64,000 nt of DNA from Lithospermum erythrorhizon (GCA_019722365.1 JADFUC010000173.1:33679-97678); one strand, 5' to 3'; shown: positions 12,985-26,100, counted from the first letter of the stretch. Notes: a model not told the origin generated them from the letters alone. Made by a program: numbers and translations.

Positions 12985-13235
12985 ATTTTGTTACACTAAT
13001 GTTGGTGTGCAATAACTAACAAGTTAAGTTACTACTACCATTCATGGCATTACTCTCTACCACAAAACACATAGTTGAAATGAACTTATTTTGGTTTGAC
13101 CCACCTTCGAATTTCTATTAAATTTGGTCTCATTAATATTAGGTTGTACTCCAATAACTAACAATTTAGTAAATAAATTCACTACCATTTGTGGCATTAC
13201 TCTTTGCAACAAAACACATAGTTAAAATGAATGAA
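12985..13235. repeat. Diverged direct repeat, two copies of about 145 bp
   Basis: Two copies in the same direction share AATAACTAAC (13011 and 13153), GGCATTACTCT (about 13047 and 13192) and AAAACACATAGTT (about 13064 and 13211), at an offset of 142-147 bp. Point differences and small indels separate them. It lies about 1.1 kb upstream of the receptor kinase start. Confidence 0.75.
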
Positions 13236-13327
13236 AAATGAAATGTATTACCACTTACAGATTAAAATGACCTTCAATGAAGAAGCAACATCAAAATTAG
13301 AAATGGAAAATACAATTATAGATTTCA

Positions 13328-13558
13328 CTATGCTCTGTATTTGAGTAATTCACAGGTCTCAACAAAACAATCTTCTTTCATAAAATCCAATGTTTCATCA
13401 ACTTCATGGTCACCGTAGTTAGACAATAATGGTTCGATTACCACCCACATACAACATGTCCTTGATCGTTGTAAATAATGAATCCAACTCAAACTCCTAT
13501 CTACTACTTTGAATCCATCAACATTTAGTTGAAAAACCCACATGCATTCTTTTGGCAA
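13328..13558 (-). pseudogene. Unrecognised 76-residue open frame, probable gene fragment
   Basis: An open frame starting MPKECMWVFQ with several Trp and Cys and an acidic end (GDHEVDETLDFMKED). I do not recognise it. It has a more coding-like composition than its surroundings. It could be the terminal exon of a small gene or a captured exon, cut off on its upstream side by the retrotransposon LTR that starts near 13.69 kb. There is no promoter or splice evidence. Confidence 0.2.
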
Positions 13559-13689
13559 GAATTTTGTTGGTAAGTCACAAGATTCTTACTCCCTTTTAAC
13601 TTGAATTGCATTAAGATACTTGGTTTATACAAAATTGGAGTAATTAGTAATACGATATAATTTATCCTAGCATTATTTGTTGACCAAAG

Positions 13690-14500
13690 TTTGTAATTGT
13701 TAAAGCACATCGACGTAAGTTTTTCTACGCATCTGTTTTCAATTGCCGGATTACCGTGTCACGTATTGAACATATGGATTTTATTCGACAAGCTGCTAAA
13801 CGATTACGCTTCACAATATTACTTCATGACAAATAGCATCTCCACTGCTTTTCTATCCAAGAACTGAATTGCTTATATTCAAGTTAGCCTGAAGAAAATA
13901 CAGTTGGCTGTAGCTTTGTGACTATTCAATTTATGGAAAGCAATGGATCCTTCATCAAATATCCTTCCGTAAGACAACCAAAACCTGCAGCTTCCTCTAC
14001 ACTATACATAAAAGTGTTAAATCAGAAGAATCATCAAGACAATTTAATAAAAATAGCATCGCTGAAATTGAAGAATAACAATAATAAAACTTGTTTTGAA
14101 AGGATCGTGTTTTGTGTTTAGAAAATCTCTCCGATCTTCTAAACTAACGCATTTATCAAGGGCAACCTCACGTGCGACAATCATCGGTAGCCTCATTTCA
14201 GATTAATCAAACACTTTATGAAGAAGCCGATCAGGGGCGGATCCTGATTCTAATCCCCCATAAAGTAAGTTGTGCACAATACGCTTAAACGCTTTTAATT
14301 TACCTAAGGTAAGTCTACTAGAATTTCATTTTATAGCCGAAAATTCTTCTTTCAAAGTGCTCTCATTTCCAGTTTATCCGAACTCGTTACCACTTCAAGG
14401 TTTCTTACTTTGTATACTTTCAAGCAGCTATCAACCCAGACATTTGGATCAACTTCCAGAAAGATTAGCTCACTTTTTTCAATTTGATTTAGCCGAAGAC
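13690..14500 (+). repeat. 5' LTR of the SIRE-like element
   Basis: Similar along its length to 29.48-30.29 kb. Shared landmarks include CACGTATTGAA (about 13760 and 29534), CATCAAGACAATTTAATAAA (about 14032 and 29823) and CTCCGATCTTCTAAACT (about 14129 and 29921). Many small indels separate the copies. Exact ends are not fixed. Confidence 0.75.
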
Positions 14501-15630
14501 TGACATACTGGAAATGAGATTCAAAGTAATTGGTATGCAATCCATGGGGCGAAGCTCACCACTCATCCTCCTCGACTACGATCCACCATCTCCCTATCGA
14601 AAGCTCTGGGCATTTAATCGCTGGTGACCAAGAGACACACGTAACATGGGAAGGTCAAGGCCAATCGATTGACTTTGTTTGCACAAAACAAATGACGCAT
14701 GAGTTCTCGCGGTTAAAAGGCTAACAAGATCGGGCTCTAAATATAAAGCGGAATTGTCCTCGGGGAACAAGAAAGCCTTAAATGCCATTTTTTGTGCTTG
14801 TCATCTGTATGTTTTAAACTTATTACTGCACTGCAAAGCGAGGTACGTGGAAATCTGCAGACGCCATGTAAGGAACCCTAAAAGTAAGATTGTTTAGATT
14901 CTCAAGAAGCCACCACCAAGTCGAGAATTTGGCATTTAAAGATTTAAACAATCACTATCTATAACTCCAAGATAAAGGATCTAGCTAACGAGTCTTTTTT
15001 CCCTAGGAGAAAAAGAGATTTAGTAACGAAAAGCTGGCTTAGAAAGCACCGAGAACCTCCCTAAAAGATTTTCACAAGGTAATTGTGCCATCAAGCACAA
15101 GCATCTATCTACTATGGGTTTGAACCGGGATTGAAATCTCACAACCTTCGGTATTTAATTCTCGAGGTCATCAACCAGCCTAAGTGGAAAGCGGAGTAGC
15201 TCTAAAGACTACTAACTCGAAATGGCTTAGAGAACTGGGTCGGCATCGTGAACTTGCTGCCAAAAACTTCAATAAAACCCTAAAAGGTTCAACAGAGTCG
15301 TATTTCGCAGGAGCAGCCACCAGAACGTCAATCATTTGATCGACAGAATGGAAAATTAATTTAGTGGATCCAAAGAATAATGAACACACACTAGTCAAAA
15401 ACAAAGGAATACAATGTAGTGAAGGCTACACTAAGGTCACATCCAAAGTCACAGTTGTCCAAATTACAGTAGTTAGTTGTTTCCAAGAGTTACTATACTA
15501 ATTATCTCAGATAAGAGACTGATGGGCATTGTGAGAACAAATAATGTAAGAACTTTGTAGCATTTGGATACTTCATGATGTCCAAGAATCTACTATCAAT
15601 CCCATTGTTAATGACTGTGATCCGGATAAT
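14500..15630 (+). other. Leader and upstream gag region of the SIRE-like element
   Basis: Between the LTR and the recognisable gag segment. No long frame is open. By position it should hold the primer-binding site and the gag N-terminus, but neither can be read, probably because of the indel density. Confidence 0.4.
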
Positions 15631-16010
15631 ATGAGTGAGGACGAGGAAGAACTTACTGAAGAAGAGTTAATGGCCGACTATCAATTACTCTTCGACAAGT
15701 GGTCCAAATTGACTCAGGTCTACACCTCAGGAGAAATCGAAAAGAACTTTCTAAGAAAAAAAAACAAAGAATCGCTAAAAGTGATTGGTGAACAAAAATT
15801 GAGATACGTATCCTGAAAAGTAAATTGGAAAAGGACGTATTGTAGGATAAACATGACGAATTCTAGCACTGATGATGAAATTTGTTGCAAGGAAAAAGTG
15901 TGATAATCTGTGATCGGGGTATAACAATGAAAATGAATTAAAGATAACACCTTCAGCAAGAAAGTTTATTGCCGCTGGAAGTCATCCAAGTCAAGCCCAT
16001 GCTAAGTGAT
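15631..16010 (+). pseudogene. Gag remnant of the SIRE-like element
   Basis: The frame opens MSEDEEELTEEELMADYQ and continues LLFDKWSKLTQVYTSGE, the acidic segment that precedes the zinc knuckle in SIRE/Retrofit-type Gag. It stops at 15816, but the following DNA resumes the family pattern in other frames (EKD..., GKKCDN, KFIAAGSH) to about 16.0 kb, so at least two frameshifts are present. A Cys-rich stretch near 16.07-16.12 kb may be the zinc knuckle. Gag packages the element RNA in the cytoplasm; this copy cannot make it. Confidence 0.65.
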
Positions 16011-16639
16011 TAATGGGAGAGATGTCATCATCAAGGGAAAGAAGAGACACACAGCAATCGCATCGTTATAAAATTTGCATGTGAGGTGGAGAAACAAGTA
16101 CTCTCTACCTAACGCAGAACGGGTAAGTATGAGACTCAGAAGAACGAGTTTTTACATCTCTTAAAAGCCACGGTACGCACTCGGCCGTATTTCTCGAGGC
16201 CGCTCCAAACACACGACAGTGGAATGTAGAAAGAACCTAACTGAAGATAAGGAAGTCAAACTCGACTTTGTTACCTCAGCGAGGGAAAAAAGGAAAAGAT
16301 TATCGAAAAGGCATTAAATGTCATAAGGATTACCAAATCTCAAGAGAAATAGTTGCTGAAGACTCACGGCAAATCTAATCAAGATTAGTCAACTTCACAG
16401 GACAACGGTTTAAAGGTTGCTCTACAAAATACATGGGGAAAGGAAGAACTTCAAAATAATGATCTCATTATGCAGTAAGTTTCGATCTACTGATAATTGT
16501 TATCTCTGGACACCATGCCGAAAGGCCTTGTCTAGCCGAGCTCATGAGACGCGAAAGTCAGGCACAAAAAGACTCGGGACACCAATTACTGTATTATTCA
16601 ACAAATTAATCTCAAGAAATGCTGTCATGGACCGCCACT

Positions 16640-17450
16640 CAGGGTCGTAGCACCCCCAGGGGGAATGCCAGAGGCAAAGCTTAAATCTAAAGTGCCACAC
16701 CAACAAGCATAAATGTGGTCACTACTGAAAGTGTCGAACTTTGCACACGGATTTAACGGGACCTACGCAAAGTTGAAAGCATACAGGCTTAAGTACTACT
16801 GCTTCAGGTTGATGATTTTTCTAGGTACACAATGGTTGAATTTCTTATGAAAATCAAACCTTCATGTATTTAAGGTCCGGCACAAATTCAAAGTGGAAAA
16901 AAGAAGCTAACATCTCCGTGATTCAAGTGATCAATGGAAGAGAATTGAGAATTTCAAGCCAAAACCTTTGTGATTTGTGCAGTATCAAACATGAATATCT
17001 GCACTAATCACCCCTCATCAGAATGGATCAAAGGAAAGAAAAGAATGTAACAGCCCCAAGCAGATGGCTGTGAGTCACGTTACATGCTATGAATTACCTA
17101 TTAAATTTTGGGCGTGAGGTCGTAAACACGTTTGTCATATTCACAATCGTAAGTCACTCGCACTGTGTACTCATTCTACTATATGAATTATGGAGAGGAA
17201 GGAAACCAAATACGCACTACTTTCATGTCTTTGGGAGCTGCTGTTACATCTCTTGACCGATAGTGGAACTAAAGGTAAATTTGAATGCACGCAATGATTT
17301 AAGGAATCTTCTCGATACCCAAGAAATTTACATTATGGTCTACAATAAAACAAACTCATACGGTTATTGAAGTCAATAAACGTGAAAGAATGATCAAGAC
17401 GCCTACGCATACGGTTAAGACATAATTTCCGACAAATAATCCATCGGTCA
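16640..17450 (+). pseudogene. Integrase remnant of the SIRE-like element
   Basis: Fragments in shifting + frames match the copia integrase core: DDFSRYTMVEFL near 16.81 kb, HGREFEN-like then ITPHQNG-like with ERKN near 16.94-17.05 kb, then VMLHAMNLPIKFW and YELWRGRKPN...FHVFGSC to about 17.25 kb. The Asp and Glu region of the D,D,E triad is discernible, but the frame is broken several times. Integrase joins the cDNA to the chromosome; this copy is non-functional. Coding stops being recognisable near 17.45 kb, shortly before the nested element begins. Confidence 0.72.
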
Positions 17451-17744
17451 CTCATAAATAAAGCAACAAGAACGGGGACAAAACCAGAGATCGGGTTATT
17501 GTGAACAAACTCGCCGCCAGAATTAAAAGAATCATCCCATGGAACATATCATCGAGAACTTGATCATGAACAACCACGCGAAAGCATGACAAAGTCGTAT
17601 CAAAAAGACGGTGGTTACTTCCTAAGTGAAACATGTTTCATCTCAAAAAGTCAACCGGCGACGCGCAGCCGGGCAAGCATTTGACGCAGGCATCGATCAT
17701 CGCTTACGCAAGAAGAATCCTTATCCGCTGACAAGAACAGACAA

Positions 17745-18690
17745 GGAAGAAAATTAATATGGATATAGAGCATAAATACAAATCCATAGTTCCAAGCGAT
17801 CTTTAAAGTCACATACTACATTATTTATATAAAAACATATAATTAAATTATATGAACATAGTACTTACAGCCAAATGAGCAAATTCCACCAAAATTCATT
17901 ACGCTTCAAATTCACAACGTGAATTGACTTCCTCCTTCAAATTGCCAGAATATCAACGTATGATCTCTGGGGCTTAGTCCACAAATGCGAGGGGTCAACT
18001 GCCAACTAATCTATGCTAGTAAACGATGAACAAACCAAAATTTGATTGTGGTTTTTTGGTGAAAAAAGTTTTTACAAAAACTTACGATGAAAAACCCTAA
18101 AGCTCATATAGTATTAAAGTTAAAACAAGCCCGATAGTTACAACCCAAGATTAGCTTCACTCTCTCGTTAACTCTATTAGTTCGTTAAGACACTAACGAG
18201 TCATGAATGAGTTGAACTATTTAATTGCTTAATTAAATAGTAACGAGTCAATAATCTTTCAAGTATCGAGCAACGCTAGTCATTCTAACCAATTAAATAA
18301 CTATTTAATCGATTCTATTTGTTCAATCGATATTCTACATAAAATGTAGTCCCTCAGAATCGGTAAATACATTTCTCAATTTATAGTTCTCTTTAATTTC
18401 ATACATTTAAATATAACTCAACGTCATCAGATGTAAAGGATCTTTCTGCGCCAGATAATAAGAAATTGTATTGTAATAATAATGAACAATTACTATTATT
18501 ATAACGACAATGAGTAAGATTCAGAATCGCCATAACCCCTTAAATTATCATGAGAACCCACACTAAGAATATACAATTACTAAGTCAACACTAAGTTCGA
18601 TAATCAAACTTAACCCAACCGTAAACGAATCACACAATCGTCGCAACGGGCATAATAAATGGAACCAATTACTGACATTTCCAACACTCC
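17745..18690 (-). repeat. 3' LTR of the nested Tork-like element
   Basis: Matches 25.195-26.10 kb. Both open with GAAGAAAATTA-TATGGATATA-type sequence (17746 and 25198) and both carry AATCTTTCAAG, ATTTCTCAATT, ACAATTACTAAGTCAACACT and CGGGCATAATAAA. The right edge reads TTTCCAACA, so on the minus strand the LTR starts TGTTGGAAA. Confidence 0.75.
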
Positions 18691-19449
18691 CATTTGCCCT
18701 TGGACGATTATCTTATAATTCCTTTAGCGATTCTGGGCCGTAGCTAACTGGCGTTGTTGGCCAGCGAACACCCACAACTTTCTTTTACTCGAGTACGAAT
18801 CGAATAAGCATTTATGGCGCCCCATAAACCACCGGGCATCTTCAATCGCGCTGGTAGGCCCGAGATCTTCCTTTGTATATCAAGATTTTATTAAATCCCT
18901 CTCCCAATATATCAACATCTATCGCCATATTTTCACCGCGCGACTCCAACATACGTTATAATCCCCGCCAAGTGCACGTTGTCATAGTCAGCATGTAGCT
19001 TCAGATAACACGTATAGTTATATACATCGTAGGTCTAAGAATCGACGAACCTTAAAATTCTAAACAAATGTCATGGTGACACAGAGATACATTATTCTAG
19101 AATTGCTTTACTATACTCAGCCCTACCACTGACCGGCACCACGGTATTGATCTGTCCAGAGTTAACGCGATCAATCTGATCACTAAATCAAAAGACCATG
19201 TTAGTCAGTATACGCTCACGCCTCTAATCCACAAGATCCGACCAGCCTTGGCCATCCCAATGCTTCTAAATAAGAGGCCAGAATTAATGTTAATTTCCTC
19301 TAGAAAACATAGACTAACTTAGGATTTAACCTTTCACTATCGAGGATACACTCATGTATATTATATGTAAATTCAAACATATAATATAGTAAACAAATAT
19401 ATTAAAAATATGCTAAGAATAATATTCAAATATTTGTTCACATAACACA

Positions 19450-20080
19450 ATAGATACATAATCGATTCACCTACCACCATCGCGACATCCGCCTAAGACC
19501 TATGTTCGCCGTGACGCCATCACGCTTTGCCTCGACTTTTAGTGGTTTAGTAAAGGTCGGCCGTGATTGGCCTCTCAAGCTTCTACTTACATACTTCGAC
19601 ATCACTCTATCAAGATATCTCTAATCAGCGATACTGAAAGACGCTGATTTCAGGATGCTGGCTGGGTTCCTTAGCCGAGCTATTGCCCAGTATCGTCATT
19701 GTTAAATCTAATCGGTCCCTCAACGCTAGGTACCACACCGCCCGGTCACGAACTTCTTTATCCAACATGCTTCTTGGGCCGCTTCGCACGCGACGCACTC
19801 GCATTCCGTGGTAGAATCGGCAACGCATTCGCTTGGAACTCTCCAAGATACCGCTTCCACCGCTGAGACAAAATACATACCTGCACTGAACGAGAAGTCG
19901 CCTCTCGCTGGGCTTGAAAATCGGGCGCTTGTACCTCACACGTTAATCCTCATTTCACTATATACTAAGAAAGTATCTTAGTTCTCTCGATGTCAAGATG
20001 CACTTTCACCGCAATCCAAAGGGCTTTCACCGATTATTGTATCTACTGAAGCACTTAAAGAAAGACATCAAAGTCTAGCA
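19450..20080 (-). pseudogene. RNase H remnant of the nested Tork-like element
   Basis: The segment aligns by landmark with 60.9-61.2 kb (GGAACTCTCCAAGATAC here, GGAACTACTCCAAGATACTC there). Minus-strand frames give GSEYLGV-like and related pieces of the RNase H/connection region. It is heavily frameshifted. A 104-residue open frame at 19625-19939 is part of this debris and not a gene. Confidence 0.5.
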
Positions 20081-20099
20081 AGACAACATGGCATACATG

Positions 20100-21080
20100 A
20101 TGGATCCTATAAATGAAGATGCATGCTCTTATTCTGCTCTTATCTCAAAGACTACATGGACATCAGGTTTCCTCGCTGAAATAACTCCATGTTCATGGGG
20201 AGATTACCCTTCTTGAATTACTCATGTTGAACCTTGCAGCACCTTGGTCCGCATAAGCATCCCGACAAAGTCCAATCACTCTCCCGGCCCGATCCCAAGG
20301 ATCTTTATTCCAAGTATATATCATGGCCGCCTAAGTCCTTCATCAGAAACATTTGCACAGCCCAATCCTTGATCGAAGTTTAGTAACTCTAATGCTGTTT
20401 CAATGATAAGTATGTCATCGACATACGTGACTATGAATGATACATAACTTCCACTTACCTTCTTGTATACACAGATTCTTTCTTCTGCTCTTTACGAAAC
20501 CAAACTCTTTGATTTGATCTATCAAAAACGCAGATTCCAACTCATGATGCCTCGCTTAAGACCATAAATGGACTTTTGCAACTTGCACACCTTTCTAGGT
20601 CCTTTAGGACACGTAAAGCCCGGAGGTTGTACCATGTACATCTTCTAAATTTCCATTCACAGAGTCGTCTTACATCCATTTGCCATATCATGTCACAAAT
20701 GGCTAAGATTTGATTTGCTGCCAGTCATAGTAAAAGCCATAGTCCACCTGCGGAACTTGTTTGAAACCTTTCGCTACAAGTCTAGCTTTGAAAACATCAA
20801 CGCTTCCGGCCTTTATCATGTTTTTTTTTTTTCTTCTTAAATACCCATTTATATCTGACAAAGGCTTGTACCCATTCGTAATCCAACAAAGGACCAAACC
20901 TCGCTTTTGGTACATAGAATCCATCTCGATTGCATGGCACTTGCTATCTAATGATCCTATGTTCATTGCTTTTCGGTGTTGTTTTGCCTCCTCACTTTCA
21001 ATGCATTTAAAGCTTCACCATACTCAGCCTGGGTTCGCGTGGCGATCCCTGGCTGGATCTTCTAAGGCCGCCCTTCCACG
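20100..21080 (-). pseudogene. Reverse transcriptase remnant of the nested Tork-like element
   Basis: On the minus strand, an open frame at 20966-20703 contains EMDSMYQ, GYKPLSDI and VFKARLVAKGFKQVPQVDY, the Tork-type RT start. Further on come GFTCP.., CKLQKSI-like, and FIVTYVDDI at about 20437-20410, which is the catalytic YVDD motif. Several frameshifts interrupt the frame. The RT copies element RNA into cDNA in virus-like particles; this copy is dead. Confidence 0.8.
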
Positions 21081-21399
21081 CTTCGTGGATCGCTAACTGG
21101 CCTTCTATGAAAGAAGGTTCCAATTTTTGTGCCGTACCAGACATGACCGATATCGATTATCAACAGCCATCAAGCATTTAACACCATTACTGGTTCTTTT
21201 TGACAGATATTCTTTTCAAGGAATACTCCGTCTCCCGCAATGAAGATTTTATTCTCCCCGCCAGTAAGTAGTAACCAACTGCTTTCCCTGATATCCTATG
21301 AAATAGCATTTATCGATTTTGGGCGCAAGTTTATCTTTTGTTAATCTTTAACATAAGTTTCTACTAACCTCTAAATATTTGTAAACTCCAACTGGGAAT

Positions 21400-22100
21400 C
21401 TTCCTAAAACTACGCTCATGGGAGTTTTATCTGCCGGGATTTCGTTGGATATCTCATAAAAGGCCGCGCTTAGAAGCGCATATCCCTTTAAATTAACCGG
21501 GTAGATCGTATAGGGAGCTCATCATAGATCGAACTACGCTGCTATGGTTCGATTCTTCGACACGCTTATTACGCTGGGCGTTTCCCGCCGGAGCGAAGAA
21601 ACACACACTTCTATGAGACAACTGGTGATTCAAATATTCTCCACCTCTATCGCATCGATAATTCCATTGTCTTGTTCAATCGGGTTTTGCAGCTCATCGG
21701 GGAACCTCGAATTTATCAAAGATTTGCTCAGGTCTCATCGTATACAAAAAAACCGCATTCATCAAAATAATGCGAAATGCAATGCAAGAAGTTATAACCT
21801 CCTTCAGGATGTGGTTCATCGCCCACATACATCGCTGCATTTATCCCCAATAAATCACTTGCCCTTCTGATCCGCCTGCAATGAAAGGCATTTTGCTATT
21901 TTGCAAAGACCACTTATCGTATGATTCATAACGAAACCTTCCAAGCATTCCACCTGTTTCGAAGTTTCGATCTTGGCTTCGCACGCGACCTACCAGAATG
22001 CCATAAAGCCTGCTTGCCGTTAGGCTTATTCCGCTTTTAAGTTTATGTTATGCACTCATTAATCATGCCTTCTGAAACTAGACCATTTTGAAATTTTAGA
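21400..22100 (-). pseudogene. Integrase remnant of the nested Tork-like element
   Basis: Minus-strand translation near 21.55-21.75 kb gives RCDRGGEYLNHQLSH, the family's SDRGGEYLS segment with the second catalytic Asp, preceded by a piece resembling the DKFKEF helix. Frames shift repeatedly. The homologous part of the downstream relative lies near 62.3-62.65 kb. Confidence 0.65.
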
Positions 22101-22649
22101 GGCGGCATCTAGCAAATACTACTCCCATTCCTGCGATCCTAAATTACCTGGACTATTGAAACTAAAAACCATCATTATTCAAAAATTCGAATAGAAATAA
22201 TATTCCCGCAAATTGCGTATTATTAAAGAAAACCCGAGATAAGTTAAAACAAGTGCCCGCGCAACAACCATCGTCGATCATACTGCATTTGGCCGCAACT
22301 TTCGCGCCATTTCCACACGCAGATCCATTTCTTCTGAGTCTTCTACTGACTTCGAGTTCCGATATTACGACAAATACGAGAACCACAACCGTGCCCAAGA
22401 GACTCAATGAAGTAGAATTAGAAGCTGTACAAACTTCCACATACATACCGTAGGCCGAAATGCACATGACCATTCTTCCTATCATCCGTGAACTCCCAAG
22501 AGCCTACCTGACCTGCAAGTTTCTAATAATGACACTTGTCATCCTTCCTAGCTCCTCGCCTTTCCAAAGAACCTTAGGGATTACTCAACCCTCGGGTTCA
22601 GCTGCAAACTTCTTCTTCTTTCTGAATTTCTTCTTGTTTTGGACCACCA

Positions 22650-23110
22650 AATGTATATGAGTGTAGTTTTACTTACCTGTGTTCGCCTCAAAGATTGCGG
22701 ATCATCTTACGCAAATAAGCTTGCAGATAACTCAAACTTGTGCATATTGGAAGTTCATGACAACCGAGAGAATTTTGGCTCGAAGAGACTTCGTGGACGA
22801 GATCCACAGCCTGGCCTGGGAGAGACACCTGCGGCCTGTATGCTGAAATAATCGTACTGCCAATCATTTTAATGATACGGTGGTCATGCCCGTCTGCTTC
22901 CTGGCCATTGCCCACGAGAGCAATGCATGGTTATATCTTCTCGCTTAGCTCTTTCAATACCGAAGTTGCCGTATATGTCATACGCCGCCACCTTCATTGA
23001 ATTGGGAAACGGCGTTCCACAAAAGCGATGGTACATTTGATACAGATCGTGACTTCAGGTTGCTGATCCTTCCGCCGGGCATCACATATCATTATGTCAT
23101 GAGAACCTTA
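22650..23110 (-). pseudogene. Gag remnant of the nested Tork-like element
   Basis: Minus-strand frames give pieces like AYDIYGNF, PHVLKMIG-like and MHKFELSAS in the order of the UBN2-type Gag of Tork elements. The upstream neighbour reads like the 55.5-55.95 kb gag. The segment reading GACCACCAAATGTATATGAG (22643) corresponds to GACCACCAAGACATGCTAG (63417) in the relative to the right. Confidence 0.55.
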
Positions 23111-23224
23111 TTGCTCAAATATCGCATTCGGGCCCTCGCTGAGAATGATTCTCAAGTTTCGAGACCACTCAAAAAATTCAAGTTATTCACCTCAAGACTT
23201 TGCCGAGCTAAGCGAGTTCTGTGA

Positions 23225-24540
23225 GCAGAAGAATATATTAATTCTACAAGAAATAAGTAACAAAATAACGCATCGCAAAATCATTTATGCTAAAACACTT
23301 ACAACAACCAGAAAGTAAATACTAATACTTCAAATCTCACGAATATATTAGTATCAAGACTTTATTATACTTAAATTCAAACGCAACATCAAGTACATTT
23401 TCAATCCAGCTTATAATAGTAGTTGTCAACCACCATAAACTTCACATAACTTGTTATATCTCATGACGCTACCCAATACTCAGATTCGAAAACCGGTTAA
23501 GCATACCAATTAAACCAAAGCGTTACTTGGATTGACCATCCGAAGCCCACAACTAAAGGAAATCACTTCAACATGATCCATTGTCATATCAAACGCAACA
23601 TCGTAACACCACATCACGGTGCGCCTTAATCGATGCAGCTTGATCGCGACAACTTTAAAATCAAGTTTCGATACTTTGCTTAAATTTTAATTGGGCGAGA
23701 TTATTATTAATTTGTTTTCATTTACTCAGATGCATACTAGCACATAATCAAGAATACACGCAACATGAAAATAAACAAGTAATTCACATTCAAGAGATAT
23801 ACGACATGGCCCCTAGAACCTATTACAAGTATTTCATCAACAATAACATAAGTCCTAATTCTCAGATTCAGACTTCCGCAGATCCATCCGAGTCCACCAA
23901 GCACTAAATTCTATGGGAAATGATCTTCAATATCTTCACTTGTTACAATATTTATATACTAACTCATCTTAGACAAATTTCGTAAGCTTCGCAAAACAAG
24001 AACAACAACACAAGAAATATGACCTCGTATGTCATTTACAACATTACTTCGCTCTGCATCTAAAATAAATAAACGTGGGCCATATCTATATAACTCCATT
24101 CCAATCACCATTACAAATATGTGCACTTTATTAAATCACATAAATGAACTTAATAAATATTTTAAAATGGCATCGAAATGCATGTTTGTAATTACCAAAT
24201 TAATTAATCCATGTCATTACACATATTAAAATTACTCAATATAAACTCAATTATCATATTACATGTCACTCATTTCAATAATTTACAACTATATACATAT
24301 ATAGAAAAATATTAATTACAAATATATTCTAAAATATATTAAGTAGTGAAATTAGTTATCATACTATTATATCACTTTTAAATTAATTTAAAAGATATAA
24401 TATAAAGGAAATTAATTAACTGTCATCACATAATTAATTATAAATTAATTAGTTGATTAAAAATGACAAATAATCAATAAAACTGAATATAACTAGTCCC
24501 ATAATTTTATAAACCAAAATAGCGAATAAATTTGGTCAGC
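23225..24540 (-). other. AT-rich leader of the nested Tork-like element
   Basis: Between gag and the GC-rich patch. Extremely AT-rich, especially 24.2-24.5 kb, with no coding signal. The equivalent leader regions of the + strand relatives (42.0-43.4 and 54.0-55.4 kb) look the same. Confidence 0.45.
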
Positions 24541-24544
24541 TTTC

Positions 24545-24715
24545 AAAATTAGGGCACATCGCCATATTCGGCTCGACGACGGCCTGGGCTGAGTCGATTG
24601 CCGACACGCCGCCTCTCTTACCTCGGTCATCGCCGTCATTATTTTGGTACAAACTTCACCCCGACCAACCACCCGCAGGGCCCGCCCAAGCCCATTCATC
24701 GATTTACGCACAATA
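24545..24715 (-). repeat. GC-rich patch in the Tork-like leader
   Basis: About 170 bases rich in CG and GCC motifs inside otherwise AT-rich DNA, about 0.5 kb inside the 5' LTR. Similar patches lie at the same relative place in the + strand relatives (53.71-53.89 kb, weaker at 41.73-41.83 kb), so it is a family landmark and not a foreign insert. Confidence 0.5.
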
Positions 24716-25194
24716 CCATACGAACCCTATTGATTCTGAAGTTTTTATGAAATTTTTTGAGCCAAACCCACCTGTATTGCCCATTAAAAATAACTTTTCC
24801 ATATTTCAATCATTGAAACAAATCAAATTATTTGAGGCACTTAGAACAATCCAAAAACTATGAAATTTAATGAGATCTTCTAGGTTCCAGAAAAAATTAG
24901 CTTTTTACCTTACAAAATTTTACACGCCCAAACACGCTTTTTACAAACTATTTTGGAAACAAAAAACTACCAACTGATCCATGAAACAAAAATCCATATG
25001 TTAATAAAATATGATAATACATCATCATAAACTTGTAAATATGTGTAACCAATAATCAAGAACATGGTAAAATGATTTATTCTCACTCATAATTTATCAA
25101 TTAAATATATGAACGTAGCTGAATAAAAATCAACAGGAAACACAAAATTGAAGCATAAACAACAATGCAGCGAAACTTTAATTCGCCTACACAC

Positions 25195-26100
25195 TGAAGA
25201 AAATTACTATGGATATATATAAACACAATAGTCTCAGTAGACTTGTGCTTAGAAACATATTAGTGAAGTTCAGGTTAAGCATCGTGTAATAGAGGCAATT
25301 GTATTTTTGTCCGATTTTCCTTCACTTCCTTGTCGTAATATCAATCGGGGATGATATCTCTAAGCAATTCACACCAAGAGGCCAATCAAGAACTAAATTA
25401 AGTTAGGCAAACAAGGATGAAATAAACTAAAACCCCAAAATTCTTGAGAATTTCTCACAAAGTGGGGAAGGTTAATTAGGTTTAGAAAAGTGGTAACTTG
25501 GTGAGTTTTAAAAACCTGAAGTCATAGGCTATAAAGGCTCTTATAAAAGCAACCCGGCAGATATTTCACCGTGAACTATAGTCTGCAGATAATTTAAACA
25601 GTTGTTAATTTGAGTTGAACCAAGAATTAAGCACTAAAGAATTTAAAGTCAATATCAATAATCTTTCAAGCTTACTTGGAGCAACAATTGTAATTCATTC
25701 TAACCAATTCAAATAACTATTTAATTGGATTCTGTCTCAGTTCAATCGAGATTCTACATAAATGTGGGGACCCAATCGAAATACATTTCTCAATTATATA
25801 GTCTTTAATTTCATACATGAAGAGAACTCAACGCCACTATATTACAAGCGACCTTCTGTGCTCGATAATAGTTAAAGCGTTATAACATATTTGTCAACAG
25901 TTATTATAACGATTAATGAAAAGATCTAAAGAATCGTCATAACCCTTAAATTAATGTATGAGAACCCATACTAGTAATATACAATTACTAAGTCAACACT
26001 CAGCTCGAGCAATCAAGCACTTTGTCCTTAACTCGTAAAACGAATCGCCATAACCGTGAACGGGCATAATAAACGGAACCAATTCTCACGATTCCACGAT
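25195..26100 (-). repeat. 5' LTR of the nested Tork-like element
   Basis: Partner of 17.745-18.69 kb, with the shared landmarks listed there. Its right edge (about 26.098) borders DNA that resumes the RT of the outer SIRE-like element within about 150 bases. No target-site duplication could be recognised, as expected if the flanks carry errors. Confidence 0.7.

Larger units (their letters stand above)
17745..26100 (-). mobile_element. Tork-like Ty1/copia retrotransposon nested in the SIRE-like element
   Basis: A minus-strand copia element with an LTR pair (17.745-18.69 and 25.195-26.10 kb). In its own direction from the right: leader with a GC-rich patch (24.55-24.71 kb), gag (about 22.65-23.1 kb), integrase (about 21.4-22.1 kb), RT (about 20.1-21.1 kb) and RNase H (about 19.45-20.08 kb). 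Total about 8.35 kb. It sits exactly in the integrase-RT gap of the SIRE-like element, so it inserted later. A close relative in the same orientation starts at about 58.6 kb, and its landmarks recur at an offset of about 40.8 kb. Confidence 0.7.

Noticed and set aside
22162..22485. 107-residue minus-strand frame with hydrophobic start
   Set aside because: It lies in the gag-integrase interval of the nested Tork-like element and matches nothing; a chance frame in element debris.
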